Source of the DNA: Cruorifilaria tuberocauda
Lineage: Eukaryota; Nematoda; Chromadorea; Rhabditida; Onchocercidae
Length of the DNA: 16,049 nucleotides
Assembly (NCBI GenBank): GCA_013365365.1
Contig: JABVXU010000894.1
Span: 1-16,049 of the forward strand
Direction: 5' to 3'
Part shown: positions 1 through 9,059 of the stretch, one piece after another
Layout of the letters: each line of letters opens with the position of its first letter
Numbering within the stretch: position 1 is the stretch's first letter
Translations under genes and position numbers: made by a program
The notes under the pieces: generated by a model
Databases searched by the model: none
What the model saw: the letters and a program-made list of their open reading frames with translations, nothing else
Told to the model about the DNA's origin: nothing

Positions 1-328
1 ATCCAAACAAGAAGCAGTAAAATTTGCATATTTATTTGTGCATGCTAGGGGAAGAAAGTGTTTCATTAATGGAATTTGATAATGCTATCACTTCTCAATC
101 TCTATGAACTCCCATCTTCCCTTCTGCTTCATTTACAATTCTGTCAGCTTTTATTTAAATTAATATCCTTTATTCAGATTTATACACTTTCAATTTTTCA
201 TTCTTAGGTTTGTGAGTAAAGAATATATAATTTAATTTTCTTATTTCTTACTTGGATTGTTTTCTTCTTATTTGATTATCAAAAACATTTAGTCTGTATT
301 GTTGAATAAATGTTAAGTTTTTAACATT
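1..328. other. AT-rich non-coding DNA
   Basis: I see no gene, structured RNA or clear repeat here. All six frames are broken by frequent stops. The sequence is T-rich with short pyrimidine stretches, as in invertebrate intergenic or intronic DNA. It leads directly into the tandem repeat that begins near 329. Confidence 0.6.
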
Positions 329-450
329 GTCAGTACCTCGATTATTTTGTTAAATTGTATTATCAATACCTCATATTATCAGTATCGGTTATTTCATTAA
401 ATTGTATTATCAATACCTCATATTATCAGTAATACCTCGGTTATTTTATA
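329..450. repeat. Decayed tandem repeat, ~47-bp period
   Basis: A 35-nt block starting TTAAATTGTATTATCAATAC occurs identically at 350-384 and 397-431. The spacers are also related: TCGGTTATTT follows copy one, and AATACCTCGGTTATTT follows copy two with a few extra bases. A third partial unit precedes them at 331-349 (CAGTACCTCGATTATTTTG). About 2.4 copies are recognisable, and a weaker echo (TTAGCAATACCTAATA) appears near 477-492. Identity of the core suggests a recent duplication. It has no coding potential. Confidence 0.9.
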
Positions 451-607
451 AATAAATTATATCTAAGTTTTTTTTATTAGCAATACCTAATAAAATATAA
501 AATAAATTCTATCCTTCTCATCAGCATTGCATTACTACGATTTCTTTGTGCAATTAAAAAAATTTTTTTTTGATAAAACTAAAAATACTGAAATAAAGAA
601 AAAAAAT

Positions 608-694
608 GTTATCAGTGATTTGATCTTTACGGCTCGAGCGTGTTACTATATTTGTCCAGCAGAATTGTTACATCCCAGATCTACGATCTATTGA
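608..694. other. GC-richer island with short open frame
   Basis: GC content here is close to 40 percent, well above the flanks. The plus frame running 506-691 is open for 62 codons to a TGA at 692. Its distal part reads like protein (it includes ARACYYICPAELLHPRSTIY), but it has no in-frame ATG and no clear donor or acceptor. It could be an eroded exon or transposon fragment, or chance. I cannot identify it. Confidence 0.3.
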
Positions 695-699
695 TAAAG

Positions 700-1677
700 T
701 ATTTTATAAAGTACTTCAAAGTATTTTTTGACCATTTAGAAATTGTTCATTAATGAACACGATGACTTAATTGCTCTTATTTGATTAGTTTTGTCAAGAA
801 GTAAAAGTAAATTTTCGAGTAATGTAATTCAAGTGTTATTCTTATACTTCCGATGAATGTAGTAAAGCTTCGGCTACAATTATATGAAGATTAGCTAATT
901 ATAGGATTAAAATACTTTGAAAATTATATTTTAATTTACCGAAAATATCGATTATCGATTGATTCTTAACTGTAATTACAATAGCTTTAGATTAACACTA
1001 GAATATGCTTTTATTATTCTACTGAAGTTAGAAAAGAGCGATGAACGGGAAAAGTTCTACCATTCCTTTTCTTCCGTAATTTTTATTAACTTCTAAAAAC
1101 TTTACCTTAAAGCCTAAATAACTTTACTCATTTTCTTCCGGGCTAATTCGTTACTTAACATATCAGCAAACTTTAGTTTATGAAAATTGAGCTTTCCAAT
1201 ATAATTTATCTTATTTATTGTTCCAGCTTATTCATTCAAGCGTTCTTTCTTTTTTTTTTTTGATCAATTTTTTTGTTCTTCTTTTAAACTGTTAATGGAA
1301 AGGGAAAAGAAATGAAAAGAATGGAATTTTCGGGTAATTTAACCAATTGCTTTTAGCTTTGATCGATCGATAAGTATAGGATAACATGTGGTAGTAAGAA
1401 TTTATTTGCTTGGTGGGTGGTTTATTGCTTTTTTAAAAAAAGAAAAAAAATGAGAAAGAAAAAAAAGAAAAGAAAGAGCGAAAGAAATTAATGGGATGAA
1501 AAGAAATGAAATAATTTTTAAATGATTTAAAATTTGATTTTCTTTTTTTTGTCGCAATAATTTTCTTCTCTTATCATTTTATCATTCATTTTATTTTATT
1601 ATTGTTAATCAATAAATTAATCATAATAAAATGATTTTATTTATTACTAAAAATGAAATTAACAGATTTCATTAGTT
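700..1677. other. AT-rich non-coding DNA
   Basis: Apart from a purine/A-rich run near 1433-1490 and short poly-T tracts (for example 1250-1276), I see nothing here. No open frame of useful length and no RNA gene signature. A GATCGATCGATAAG string at about 1361-1376 is one of many GATA-type words in the window. Confidence 0.55.
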
Positions 1678-1735
1678 AAGTGATAAGGATAAAGTGTGCT
1701 AAGGTGATAAAGTGATAAAGTAATAAAAATAAAGA
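1678..1735 (+). repeat. Short GTGATAAAG-type tandem repeat
   Basis: The words AAGTGATAAGGATAAAG, then GGTGATAAAGTGATAAAG, and finally AATAAAGATAA follow each other within about 60 bp. This gives five GATAA words in near-tandem order. It is a local slippage array. It would also present several GATA-factor-type (WGATAR) sites in the same orientation, though function is only inferred. Confidence 0.65.
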
Positions 1736-2153
1736 TAATTTGAGAGAAAATTGGAAATCAAAAATTCATCGATTAATCAAAATTGAATTATTTTATTAGT
1801 TTATTAAAAAAAGCAAATCTTCGAAATGAATTATAAATTATTTTTGAGAATGAATGAATGAATAATTAAGTGATAAAACTGCATATTTCAATTACATCAT
1901 GAGATCTACATTGATAATTAAAATAAAATATCCATGCTATCATTACTTTATCATTTCTCCTTGATGATAAAATGCTAATTAGGAATTATCATTAGATGAT
2001 ATCGTAATATCCCTGTTACGGTATATTAGACTGAAAAGTGTCTCTTTATTATTGTCATAATTGTGGTTTAACACATTACAAACGATCGCCAGATGTTGGC
2101 TAATCCGATTCTTAAATTTTTATCCTCTTTCCTCTCTCTTATCCATTTATACA

Positions 2154-2215
2154 CTTTTTCTCTTTCCCTTTCCCTCTCCCTTTTTCTCTCCCTCTCTCTC
2201 TCTCTCTCTCTTTTT
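2154..2215 (+). repeat. 62-nt polypyrimidine run with (CT)n
   Basis: Every base is C or T, and the 3' part (2192-2210) is a pure CT dinucleotide repeat. Short open frames on both strands cross this tract only because CT/GA repeats contain no stop codons; their serine/leucine or arginine/glutamate monotony is not evidence of a gene. Long homopyrimidine tracts can form triplex DNA, but nothing here shows that it does. Confidence 0.9.
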
Positions 2216-2439
2216 GTTCCTGAATATCCCTGTATGGTCATAAAATTAATAACTACTAAAATTTTTATCACCTTTTTTACTAGCAAGAAATCTTTTATTC
2301 TTTATTTGGTAAAATTTCTTGATTATTTATGATTTCTAATCTTTGCCATTGTATTACTAAAATTTAATTATTATTTAAATTACAATTTTTGAGTTTTAAA
2401 GTTAATACTTTTGTAATAATATATCATTATTGTTTCTTT

Positions 2440-2462
2440 TGCGATATATATATATATATTAT
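2440..2462. repeat. (AT)n microsatellite
   Basis: A short run of alternating A and T around 2445-2459, within a longer pure A/T stretch. It is a simple repeat with no further meaning visible. Confidence 0.7.
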
Positions 2463-2663
2463 GGTAATTTTTTTTGTTAAATTGAATTTTAAAAAAATAA
2501 ATTTATTTTACAAAATAAAAAAATATTGAGTAAAAAAAAAAAGTTAATTTTGCAATAAAAATGAAAGAAAAGACAGAAAATTTCTTATCTTATATTCAGC
2601 TTACAAGTAATAATTACAGGTAATAATTTTCGTGGAATTTGATTAGACTGAATTAGAGAGAGG

Positions 2664-2740
2664 TTGAATTTAGGAGAAGATTGAATTTAGTGGAGAAGGT
2701 CTCCTTGTAGATTTTGGATTTTGGGATTTTGGGATTTTGA
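2664..2740 (+). repeat. Two adjacent short tandem repeats
   Basis: The first is a ~17-nt unit (TTGAATTTAGGAGAAGA at 2664-2680, then TTGAATTTAGTGGAGAAGG at 2681-2699). The second is an 8-nt unit related to GATTTTGG, four times over 2710-2740. Both look like replication-slippage products in otherwise featureless DNA. Confidence 0.75.
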
Positions 2741-4140
2741 ATTTGTTTTTTTTGGGATTTCTAGGATTACTGTAACACAGTTGATAGCTACAGAAACTTT
2801 AACCTATCCCGTACTGTAATGATCTTTTATAGATAAAAATTTGTAAGGAGAAGATTTACAAAAATGAGAAAAATTTGATAGAATGCGAGAAAAGAATTTT
2901 CATGATTTTAATCATAAAAACTGTAAGAGACAAATTATTTGATGAAATGTTTAGATTAAATTATTTAGAAACAAAGCAGTTTTTTATGGAATGAGAATAT
3001 CTGCTGCCAGTGCCATGAGAATTTCTCACATTTTACAAGTAATGATTCAATGAAAGATAAAAATATCAAAAATATTTGGAAATTAGTTTTAAGAAGTTTC
3101 TCAACAAGAACATCCATGAGAAATTCCAGGATAATATCTCTTTCAAAGATATTATTATCCCGGTGATATTCAAGTATAAAATTAATAATTGTTAACGATT
3201 TCATATTTCGATTGATTAAACCTATCAAATTTTCTGATAATTTCTTTAAATCATAATCAATATATTATTGTTTTCCATTAATGCAAAAAAAATAAGTAAA
3301 ATTATAAAAATTGAAAATGATGAACCTGTTATCATATATTTAACCTTTATTTTCTTTTTCCCTCTCATTCAGTTTATATGGAAATTTGAGTGCTACAAGG
3401 TGAAAGGTGAAAGGTTAAAATATTATAGGTTAGAATCGGTATGAAATACTGTTATAATGTATCATTCTTAATGGAATCAAAGGACGATAATTAAGATAAT
3501 TATAATGTATTCCATCCAAAAAACGATATTATAACTATAGAAAATAGCAAATGTCCCATTGATCATTATGGCCTATTTAATTCCATTGATCGAATGTGAG
3601 AGATTAAATTTAAGCTATGAGAGCTTTTCAATCATTTCAGGAAGAAAAAAAAGAAAAAATAGGTTTCATTGACCTTTGTTAATTAAAAATACTAATAAGA
3701 AAAGAAAGTAATGTAATGACTAGAAGGTATTTTTACTTAAAATATGCCAATTTCAACCAAAGAAATTTTTTTTTGCCTTTTTTACTGTCAATTTTTATAA
3801 TTAATAAGAGCTAAAAAATTTTTTGAACAGTTTTAAAAGTAATCCATCCTTTTTTTTCCCTCTGAAATTATCTCAAATAAAATGTTATTTGAGGGAAAAG
3901 AAAATGAAAAAATCAATAAAAAAAGTAAAGTTTCGAATTTTTAATTACATATTCTCTTCAACTGAAATTATAATAGAAAATTTAATTACAATAAACAATT
4001 TAAATGCAAATGTAACAAATTGTTTTTCTTTTTGTTCTCCAAAAATATTATATCAATTTTTCTCTCTTTTAGTTTACCTAAAAAACAATCTATAAATAGC
4101 CTTGTTGTATTTTAACTAATAATTAATTAACCTAAGAAAA
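2741..4140. other. AT-rich non-coding DNA
   Basis: I see no supported gene. A minus-strand frame at 2965-3228 (87 codons) and a plus frame at 3823-4095 (90 codons) are the longest here. They are dominated by Phe/Leu/Ile/Lys/Asn codons, lack recognisable motifs, and match the length chance would give at this composition. A small slippage motif (AAGGTGAAAGGTGAAAGG) sits near 3399-3416. Confidence 0.55.
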
Positions 4141-4155
4141 GAATTGCTGTAATAT

Positions 4156-4223
4156 TTTCTCTCTTTCATTTCCTTATCAATCATTCCTTATCAATGCTTT
4201 CTCTCTTTCATTTCTTTATCAAT
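4156..4223 (+). repeat. 26-bp direct repeat, 42-bp period
   Basis: A 26-nt block beginning TTTCTCTCTTTCATTTC occurs at 4156-4181 and again at 4198-4223 with one mismatch (C versus T). Between them is a partial third echo (TTCCTTATCAATGC). It is a local tandem duplication of pyrimidine-rich DNA containing TTATCAAT words, with no coding potential. Confidence 0.85.
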
Positions 4224-4656
4224 GCTATCATCATTTTGATGAATAATTTTAATTAGCGAACAGTTTATGCATTAATTCAAATTGACAACTGACTTAGTAA
4301 ACAACCAAATTTAATCCATTTATTTCACGCCATTCACACTTCTATCTGTCAATCGTTCCATTACCTTTTCCACGTAATTTGAACTTTTACTTAATTGCAA
4401 TAATGCCAATTCGAAATGTTATGCTTGTTATCAATGAAATCGCAATCAGTGATATCGTAATGATCAATTTAACTGATCAAATGAAATGATAACGATCGAT
4501 TTATTGATTTTTTCCATTTTTCTCTCAAAGTTTTGTGCAAAAAATAATTTTTAGAAAATAGAAAAGTTTACTTTTTAGTTTATTATTTTCAGTGTTAATT
4601 TCATTGTATGCAAAATAATTCGATTGATAAATATTTTCAAAATTTTATTTTGATAA
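4224..4656. other. AT-rich non-coding DNA upstream of the 4.7-kb island
   Basis: No gene or RNA is visible. The stretch at 4435-4500 contains several near-palindromic GATC/GATATC/CGATCG words, but no larger ordered structure that I can defend. Confidence 0.5.
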
Positions 4657-4707
4657 AATTGCTTGTGCATAAAAAAAACTAATTTAAATTTTCATCCGGA
4701 ATTCAAA

Positions 4708-4824
4708 ATGATCGATAGATTTCCAAAGATGGCGATGACATTGTCAACTTATCGTTATCGCATTTATCAGTTGAAATTCACTTTGCGCCGTCATTTGCGC
4801 CAAATGGCTTTTTCATATTCTTGA
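4708..4824 (+). other. Candidate 38-codon small open frame
   Basis: An ATG at 4708 opens 38 codons to TGA at 4822. The frame stays open upstream to 4657, 55 codons in all. A second ATG at 4729 has A at -3 and G at +4 (AAGATGG), a favourable eukaryotic start context, and would give 31 residues. The product would be basic and Tyr/Arg-rich (its core includes STYRYRIYQLKF and LRRHLRQMAF) with one acidic residue. Codon choice is more varied than in neighbouring AT-rich frames, and local GC is raised. I recognise no family and no splice sites. It may equally be a regulatory CpG-containing patch that happens to be open. Weak evidence for a gene. Confidence 0.15.
4726..4804. promoter_or_regulatory. 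Possible E2F/YY1-like site cluster
   Basis: The word TTTGCGCC occurs at 4782-4789 and 4794-4801, 12 bp apart. The second runs into GCGCCAAA (4797-4804), which is the reverse complement of the E2F consensus TTTGGCGC. Upstream, AAGATGGCG (4726-4734) resembles a YY1-type site. Such CG-containing words are rare in this AT-rich window, so their closeness is notable. Regulatory function is inferred from motif knowledge of animal promoters; no core promoter or start site can be shown. Confidence 0.25.
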
Positions 4825-4849
4825 ATTTTTTGAAAAAAATGCTCAAGAA
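4818..4849 (+). other. 14-bp stem-loop over the small-ORF stop
   Basis: TTCTTGA (4818-4824) pairs with TCAAGAA (4843-4849), and inside it ATTTTTT (4825-4831) pairs with AAAAAAT (4834-4840), leaving a two-base GC bulge and a tight loop. The stop codon of the candidate small ORF lies in the 5' arm. In AT-rich DNA such structures arise by chance, so a role is uncertain. Confidence 0.5.
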
Positions 4850-5975
4850 AAAAGAATCTGTATAAACGATGTTTTGTCTACTACTCAAACATCTGCTCTC
4901 TTAAAATTTTCATATTTTTTTAAATCAAAGAAAAAGAGAGAAAGCAAAAAAAAAACGAAATATTACCAGTTTGAAATAAGTAAATGATAGTATCTTCCAT
5001 GATGATATTTGTTTAATTAATTTCATATATATATTTTTTTATGCTAATTTAATTAAGACTTTTTAAATCTGATAAGAATTAGTATAAATTTAAGCCTTAT
5101 ATGTTAACTTATCAAAAAACTAACTTCTTTTTTTTTCAAAATTTGTTTCATAAAAAAATTATAAAATTTTAACTTATAAATAAATTCTATCAATCATCGT
5201 TATTGTAAATTTTATAAAATACTAATTTAGGTTTTCAATTTTTGTATTTGTTATAAATTGTAGAAATTTTTGTAAATAACAATTTACATTTCTTGCATGG
5301 ATCAATTGATAATGAAGATATAATTGTGAAGAAAAGATTTCTAAAGAAAAATCAAATTACTATTTAACAATTTGGAAATTAATGTTAATCATGGCAGTAT
5401 ACTTATGATATTAATAAAAAAATCATGATTATAAAAGTTGATATTGAGGATATTAAATAATCATATCAAATATCATCTCAAGTGATAATCATGGAAAATC
5501 ATAATTTTCTTTTTCAGTTAAATACAACTTTGATATCAACTTAAAATTAATATTTTAACATTGCAAGAGTGAATTTCAATTTTTTCAAAATTCAATTTTG
5601 TCATATTAAATTTGATGTATCAAGTTTAAGTTTAACTAATTTTTTGGAAATTTTTTAAAGCTTAACGTTTTCCAAAAATTAATAATAACTTATCCAGAAA
5701 AATAAGAAAAAACTTTAAGTTTATTTCAGTCTTATTTTCTAAAATTTCAAAGAAATATTTAAGTATTACTTAATAACTTTTACTGAAACTTATTACTGGT
5801 AATTATTGATAAATTAATGATATGTTTTTCAATTACAATCTTCGCTGATTTGTATCATTGCTGAAAATTATTAAATTTGATAAATTTTTTTTTAAATATA
5901 AACAAAGTTTGCCTAGCAAAGTGAATTTTCCATTTGCAAAATTAGCTCATAAATTAGCTTATCTCACCACCACAA
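4850..5975. other. AT-rich non-coding DNA
   Basis: I see no gene or RNA. There are only weak inverted matches, such as AAGTTGATAT near 5437 with ATATCAACTT near 5532-5543, and CAAAATT-C-AATTTTG at 5586-5600. These are expected by chance in sequence of this composition. Confidence 0.55.
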
Positions 5976-5979
5976 TTAA

Positions 5980-6045
5980 TCAGCTGATAAGTTTTATAAC
6001 TGATATCGCTATCAGTTGATGATAAGCAGTTGCCATTTGATAGCA
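5980..6045. promoter_or_regulatory. GATA-site cluster with inverted pair
   Basis: Within about 65 bp are CAGCTGATAAG, AACTGATA, TATCAGTT, GATGATAAGC and TTGATAGCAG. AACTGATA and TATCAGTT are perfect reverse complements around a TCGC centre (5998-6017). ACTGATA/TGATAA is close to the site preferred by animal GATA factors, including the nematode endodermal ELT-2 type. This clustering is consistent with an enhancer element. Binding is inferred, and the whole window is rich in such words. Confidence 0.35.
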
Positions 6046-7240
6046 GTGCTATAACAAATGCTATTTGTATAATTTAATATCATTTAATGCTTCCTTGATT
6101 TAAATTAACATAAATAAATTACTTTAATAATTAGCATAATTTAGGAAAAAGTAAGTTAATAGTTACAGCATTGGATAATTGTTATCATTCTCTTCCGTTT
6201 TCTTCGGCTTATTTATTTTTGCTAAACACTTTTTTATCGATTTGAAGTATTCTCGGCAGGTATATTCTAGAAAGTAATAATTAATAAATAACTAATTAAA
6301 TATGCTCATTTATAATTACGGATATTAGTTATGTGAAATATGAAAAATTCACTCATTCTTAGTTTTATTTTCATAAATATTATCAAATATGAAAGATTTC
6401 ATTTATTATTTATTGATTTTTACTTTTTGACGAATTCCGATCAATCATTTATAATCACAATGAATTCATTTATTTTTGTTGACAATTTCTTTTTGAGTTA
6501 ATTGCGTCATAATGAAATAAACTGGATGAATTAGCAGCAGTTATCCTATCACTATCATACTGATCATTTAATGATTACTGCATTGACAAAGTAATCATCT
6601 AATATATGGTGACAAATGAGTGACATTTTTTTTAATTAGCAATTGTTCAAAAGAGAAAAACGAGGAGGAGAATTATTGGAATTATCAATTTATTCATTTT
6701 AAATTTAATTTCATCCATAGGTTCAATTAAGTAATTCAATATAGGATGATAGGATAAACAATTGAATTGATTTAGGATATTATTTAAATTTGAGTTATTT
6801 TTAGTCATCGACAGATTATTTTTTCATCTATCATCATCAAAGAATCATTATTCCGTTATTACAGAATCATTATTATCATAATCAATATTATAGCAGTACT
6901 TTAAAAACAAAAATTGAACGGAAATTTTTGTTTTAACGAAAAATTTTTTTTTTTTGCAATTCTTCTTTAACTTAGTCTAATTAATTATCCTATCTTATCT
7001 CATCGTTTTATCACTAACTTAACAAATTCCTTGCCACATTCTTAACAATGAATTATTCCAAATCATTTCCTATAGAATGTCGGAAGATAAGATGGCCTAG
7101 TTTGATTATCTTTCGTCAATTCACTTAAATTTCTCTTCCAATTTAGCTATTTAATTTATCATTGATAATGTGATTTATAAGATTTTAGCATATCATATCG
7201 ATAATCTATCAATCGTTCCTAATGGTCGAATTACTCTAAA
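6046..7240. other. AT-rich non-coding DNA with scattered GATA words
   Basis: No gene or RNA gene signature. TTATC/GATAA words are frequent, notably at 6985-7016 and 7087-7205. A seven-codon open frame at 7078-7101 (ATGTCGGAAG, ending TAG) is too short to interpret. Confidence 0.5.
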
Positions 7241-7253
7241 TAATATGAGGATG

Positions 7254-7299
7254 ATGATGGCAGGCAGGTACGGTGTGATATGCACACCTGTTCCATCAT
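7254..7299 (+). ncRNA. GC-rich nested hairpin, possible structured RNA
   Basis: This 46-nt element is about half G+C, the sharpest compositional peak in the window. Arms nest in order: ATGATGG (7254-7260) with CCATCAT (7293-7299); CAGGT (7265-7269) with ACCTG (7286-7290); then GTG (7273-7275) with CAC (7283-7285). An alternative inner stem is GGTGTG (7272-7277) with CACACC (7283-7288). The element also contains the E-box-like words CAGGT and CACCTG-type ACACCTG. It is too short for a typical animal pre-miRNA and I recognise no known RNA family. Transcription is not shown, and a DNA-level cruciform or paired protein-binding site is the alternative. Confidence 0.3.
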
Positions 7300-7359
7300 T
7301 TTAATATAAGTAAATTAGATTTGAGCATCAGTACTCTCTTTCTCACCTTTTATTATCTC

Positions 7360-7483
7360 TCTTATCATCCTTCGTTATCAGTTAACAATTATTCGTTTGA
7401 AAATTAAAGAAATTTCAACTTTCACCTATTGCTGCATAAAAAAATACAACCTTACTGTTAACTGATAACGAAGGATGATAAGA
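7360..7483. repeat. Perfect 28-bp inverted repeat, 68-nt loop
   Basis: The 28 nt at 7360-7387 (core CATCCTTCGTTATCAGTTAA) are the exact reverse complement of 7456-7483 (core TTAACTGATAACGAAGGATG), separated by 68 nt. No 28-bp perfect inversion is expected by chance in 16 kb. Transcribed from either strand it would form a fully paired 28-bp duplex. It could be the terminal repeats of a very small MITE-like element, a long-loop small-RNA precursor, or a recently inverted duplication. I see no clear target-site duplication next to the arms. Each arm also carries TTATCAGTTAAC/GTTAACTGATAA, a GATA-type site. Confidence 0.9.
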
Positions 7484-7489
7484 AGTTAA

Positions 7490-8270
7490 ACTCTTATTTA
7501 GTTAAATTTTGTATGAATTGTTGAAATTTTCACTTTTTTATTTGTTATCAATTGAATTTATTCTGTAATCTTCCACTTATTCAACTTAATTAATTGACTT
7601 TATTTACTTACTTAATTTAATTTAACTTACTCAACTTAAGTTTACTTAATTTAAAATAAAACTAAAACAACCTTACTTGTATTTTTGTAATTTTCTTCTC
7701 TATCCGTTCTTTTCATATTATCTTTTTGCAGCATTTTTTTCATTTAATTTTATTTATCAAAAGCAATTTTTACGCTTATTTTATCAATGGCTTATTTAGG
7801 TTTCACTGAAATTTTAGTTTTGAATAAATTTAATTAAATTATTTGAGTTCCTTTTCGATTTCATTTTATATGGAATACATTAAATCATTAACATTAATAT
7901 TATTAAATCATTATATTACGTCAAAATCGTGATTATTAAATAGTTATATTATATCAATTTAATCATTATATGAGATATTATATATATAAAATATACTCAA
8001 TCATACTTATTCATGTAAGATGAACAATTTTTAACAGTTTGATCAATTACTCTCTAGAATAATAATTTCCACCTTTCTTTTTTTTTTCATTTAAAAATAG
8101 ACAGCAAGTTTATTTCAGTAATTTTATAAAAAATAAAGCCAAAAGGAATTTTGACAACTTTAGCTAACGCTTATTAGCATAGCTGATTACAGCTTTTATC
8201 GGTGGAATTTTCTTTTTAAACTTTTGCTAGAAATAAACTATTTCAGTACAAACATTGTAATATGCCCTTC
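7490..8270. other. AT-rich non-coding DNA
   Basis: I see no gene. The stretch 7579-7660 is a degenerate run of CTTAATT/ACTTAA words, and a short pure AT run lies at about 7979-7996. Nothing else stands out. Confidence 0.5.
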
Positions 8271-8280
8271 ATTGTTCCTC

Positions 8281-8850
8281 TGTTATCAACAAGCAGATAT
8301 TATCAGTGCAACAACTGTATATCACTACTGATAATTGTTAAAATTTGATAAGCACTAATTATTTCACATCGAAATATACCAGCAAATGTTAGTGAACAAT
8401 ATAAGATATATGAAATTATTAGAAATTTTCAAGAATTTATCACTCGATCTTTTCTTCTTTATCAAACTTTATCACTCATTGTTAAGAGTATTAACAATAC
8501 GATAAATTATCTTATCACTTATACATGTCTTTATATTCAATATTCTTCTAAGTTAAAGTAAATTACGCTCAGTAGAGTTAATCATTTATGCCTTTTCCTG
8601 AATTGTTTACAAATTATCTAAGCCTAAGCTAAAAATTGAAAAACTAAAATTCGTGCTAGCTACTACTAATTTTGATCGACTAATAATGGATTATCGAAGA
8701 ATATGCCATTACAAAGTGATAAAAGATTTTTTCAATAATCTCACGCTACTGGTATTTTTTTTATTATTATTATCGCCATTACTATTATTGTTATTGATAC
8801 ATTATTTTAATCTTATCATTTAAACTGTTATCAATAATTGATAATTTATC
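8281..8850. promoter_or_regulatory. Dense GATA-word and palindrome cluster
   Basis: By hand I count about 18-20 TTATC/GATAA words in 570 bp, the densest part of the window. Several are arranged as inverted pairs. ATTATCAGT (8299-8307) faces ACTGATAAT (8327-8335). GATAA-A-TTATC lies at 8501-8511. TTATCAAT-A-ATTGATAA is a perfect palindrome at 8828-8844. Next to the 8501 site is a perfect 8-bp hairpin, ATTGTTAA/TTAACAAT (8478-8498). A GATA-factor enhancer is one reading; biased AT-rich word usage is the other. There is no gene in the stretch. Confidence 0.3.
8757..8800 (+). repeat. (TTA)n-like low-complexity tract
   Basis: A poly-T run followed by TTATTATTATTATCG and then ATTACTATTATTGTTATTG. 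It is a degenerate trinucleotide microsatellite with no other signal. Confidence 0.7.
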
Positions 8851-8963
8851 ACAATTACAGCGATAGTTACTTCATATTACTAAAAATTATCATAATTCTA
8901 TATTTTTCGTTTTTCTTTTTCAAAAGAAAGAAGTGGACAATAAGAAGAGAAAAACGACAACAG

Positions 8964-9042
8964 CAATAACAATTGTTAAGGAACGATTATACCACTACAA
9001 TAACAATTGTTAAGGAACGATTATACTACTACAATAACAATT
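8964..9042 (+). repeat. 34-bp tandem repeat, 2.3 copies
   Basis: Copy one (8964-8997) and copy two (8998-9031) differ at a single base (ACCACTA versus ACTACTA). A third partial copy (CAATAACAATT) follows at 9032-9042. Each full copy holds a perfect 12-bp palindrome, TAACAATTGTTA (8967-8978 and 9001-9012). The near identity indicates a recent duplication. Confidence 0.92.
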
Positions 9043-9059
9043 ATCACAAATAGTTACCA

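Noticed and set aside
2061..2332. Three overlapping open frames on both strands
   Set aside because: All cross the 62-nt polypyrimidine run and consist of Leu/Ser/Phe or Arg/Glu monotony. Repeats without stop codons create such frames.
2965..3228. 87-codon minus-strand frame
   Set aside because: No motif, AT-biased residues, and about one frame of this length is expected by chance at this composition.
3823..4095. 90-codon plus frame
   Set aside because: Dominated by Phe, Lys, Asn, Ile and Ser from T- and A-runs. Starts at a non-ATG codon and shows no domain.
5437..5543. 10-bp inverted match AAGTTGATAT/ATATCAACTT
   Set aside because: Short, widely spaced and AT-rich, so expected by chance in a window of this size.
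7360..7483. Complete MITE with target-site duplication
   Set aside because: The bases outside the arms (TATTATCTC before, AGTTAAAC after) show no matching duplication, so I call it only an inverted repeat.
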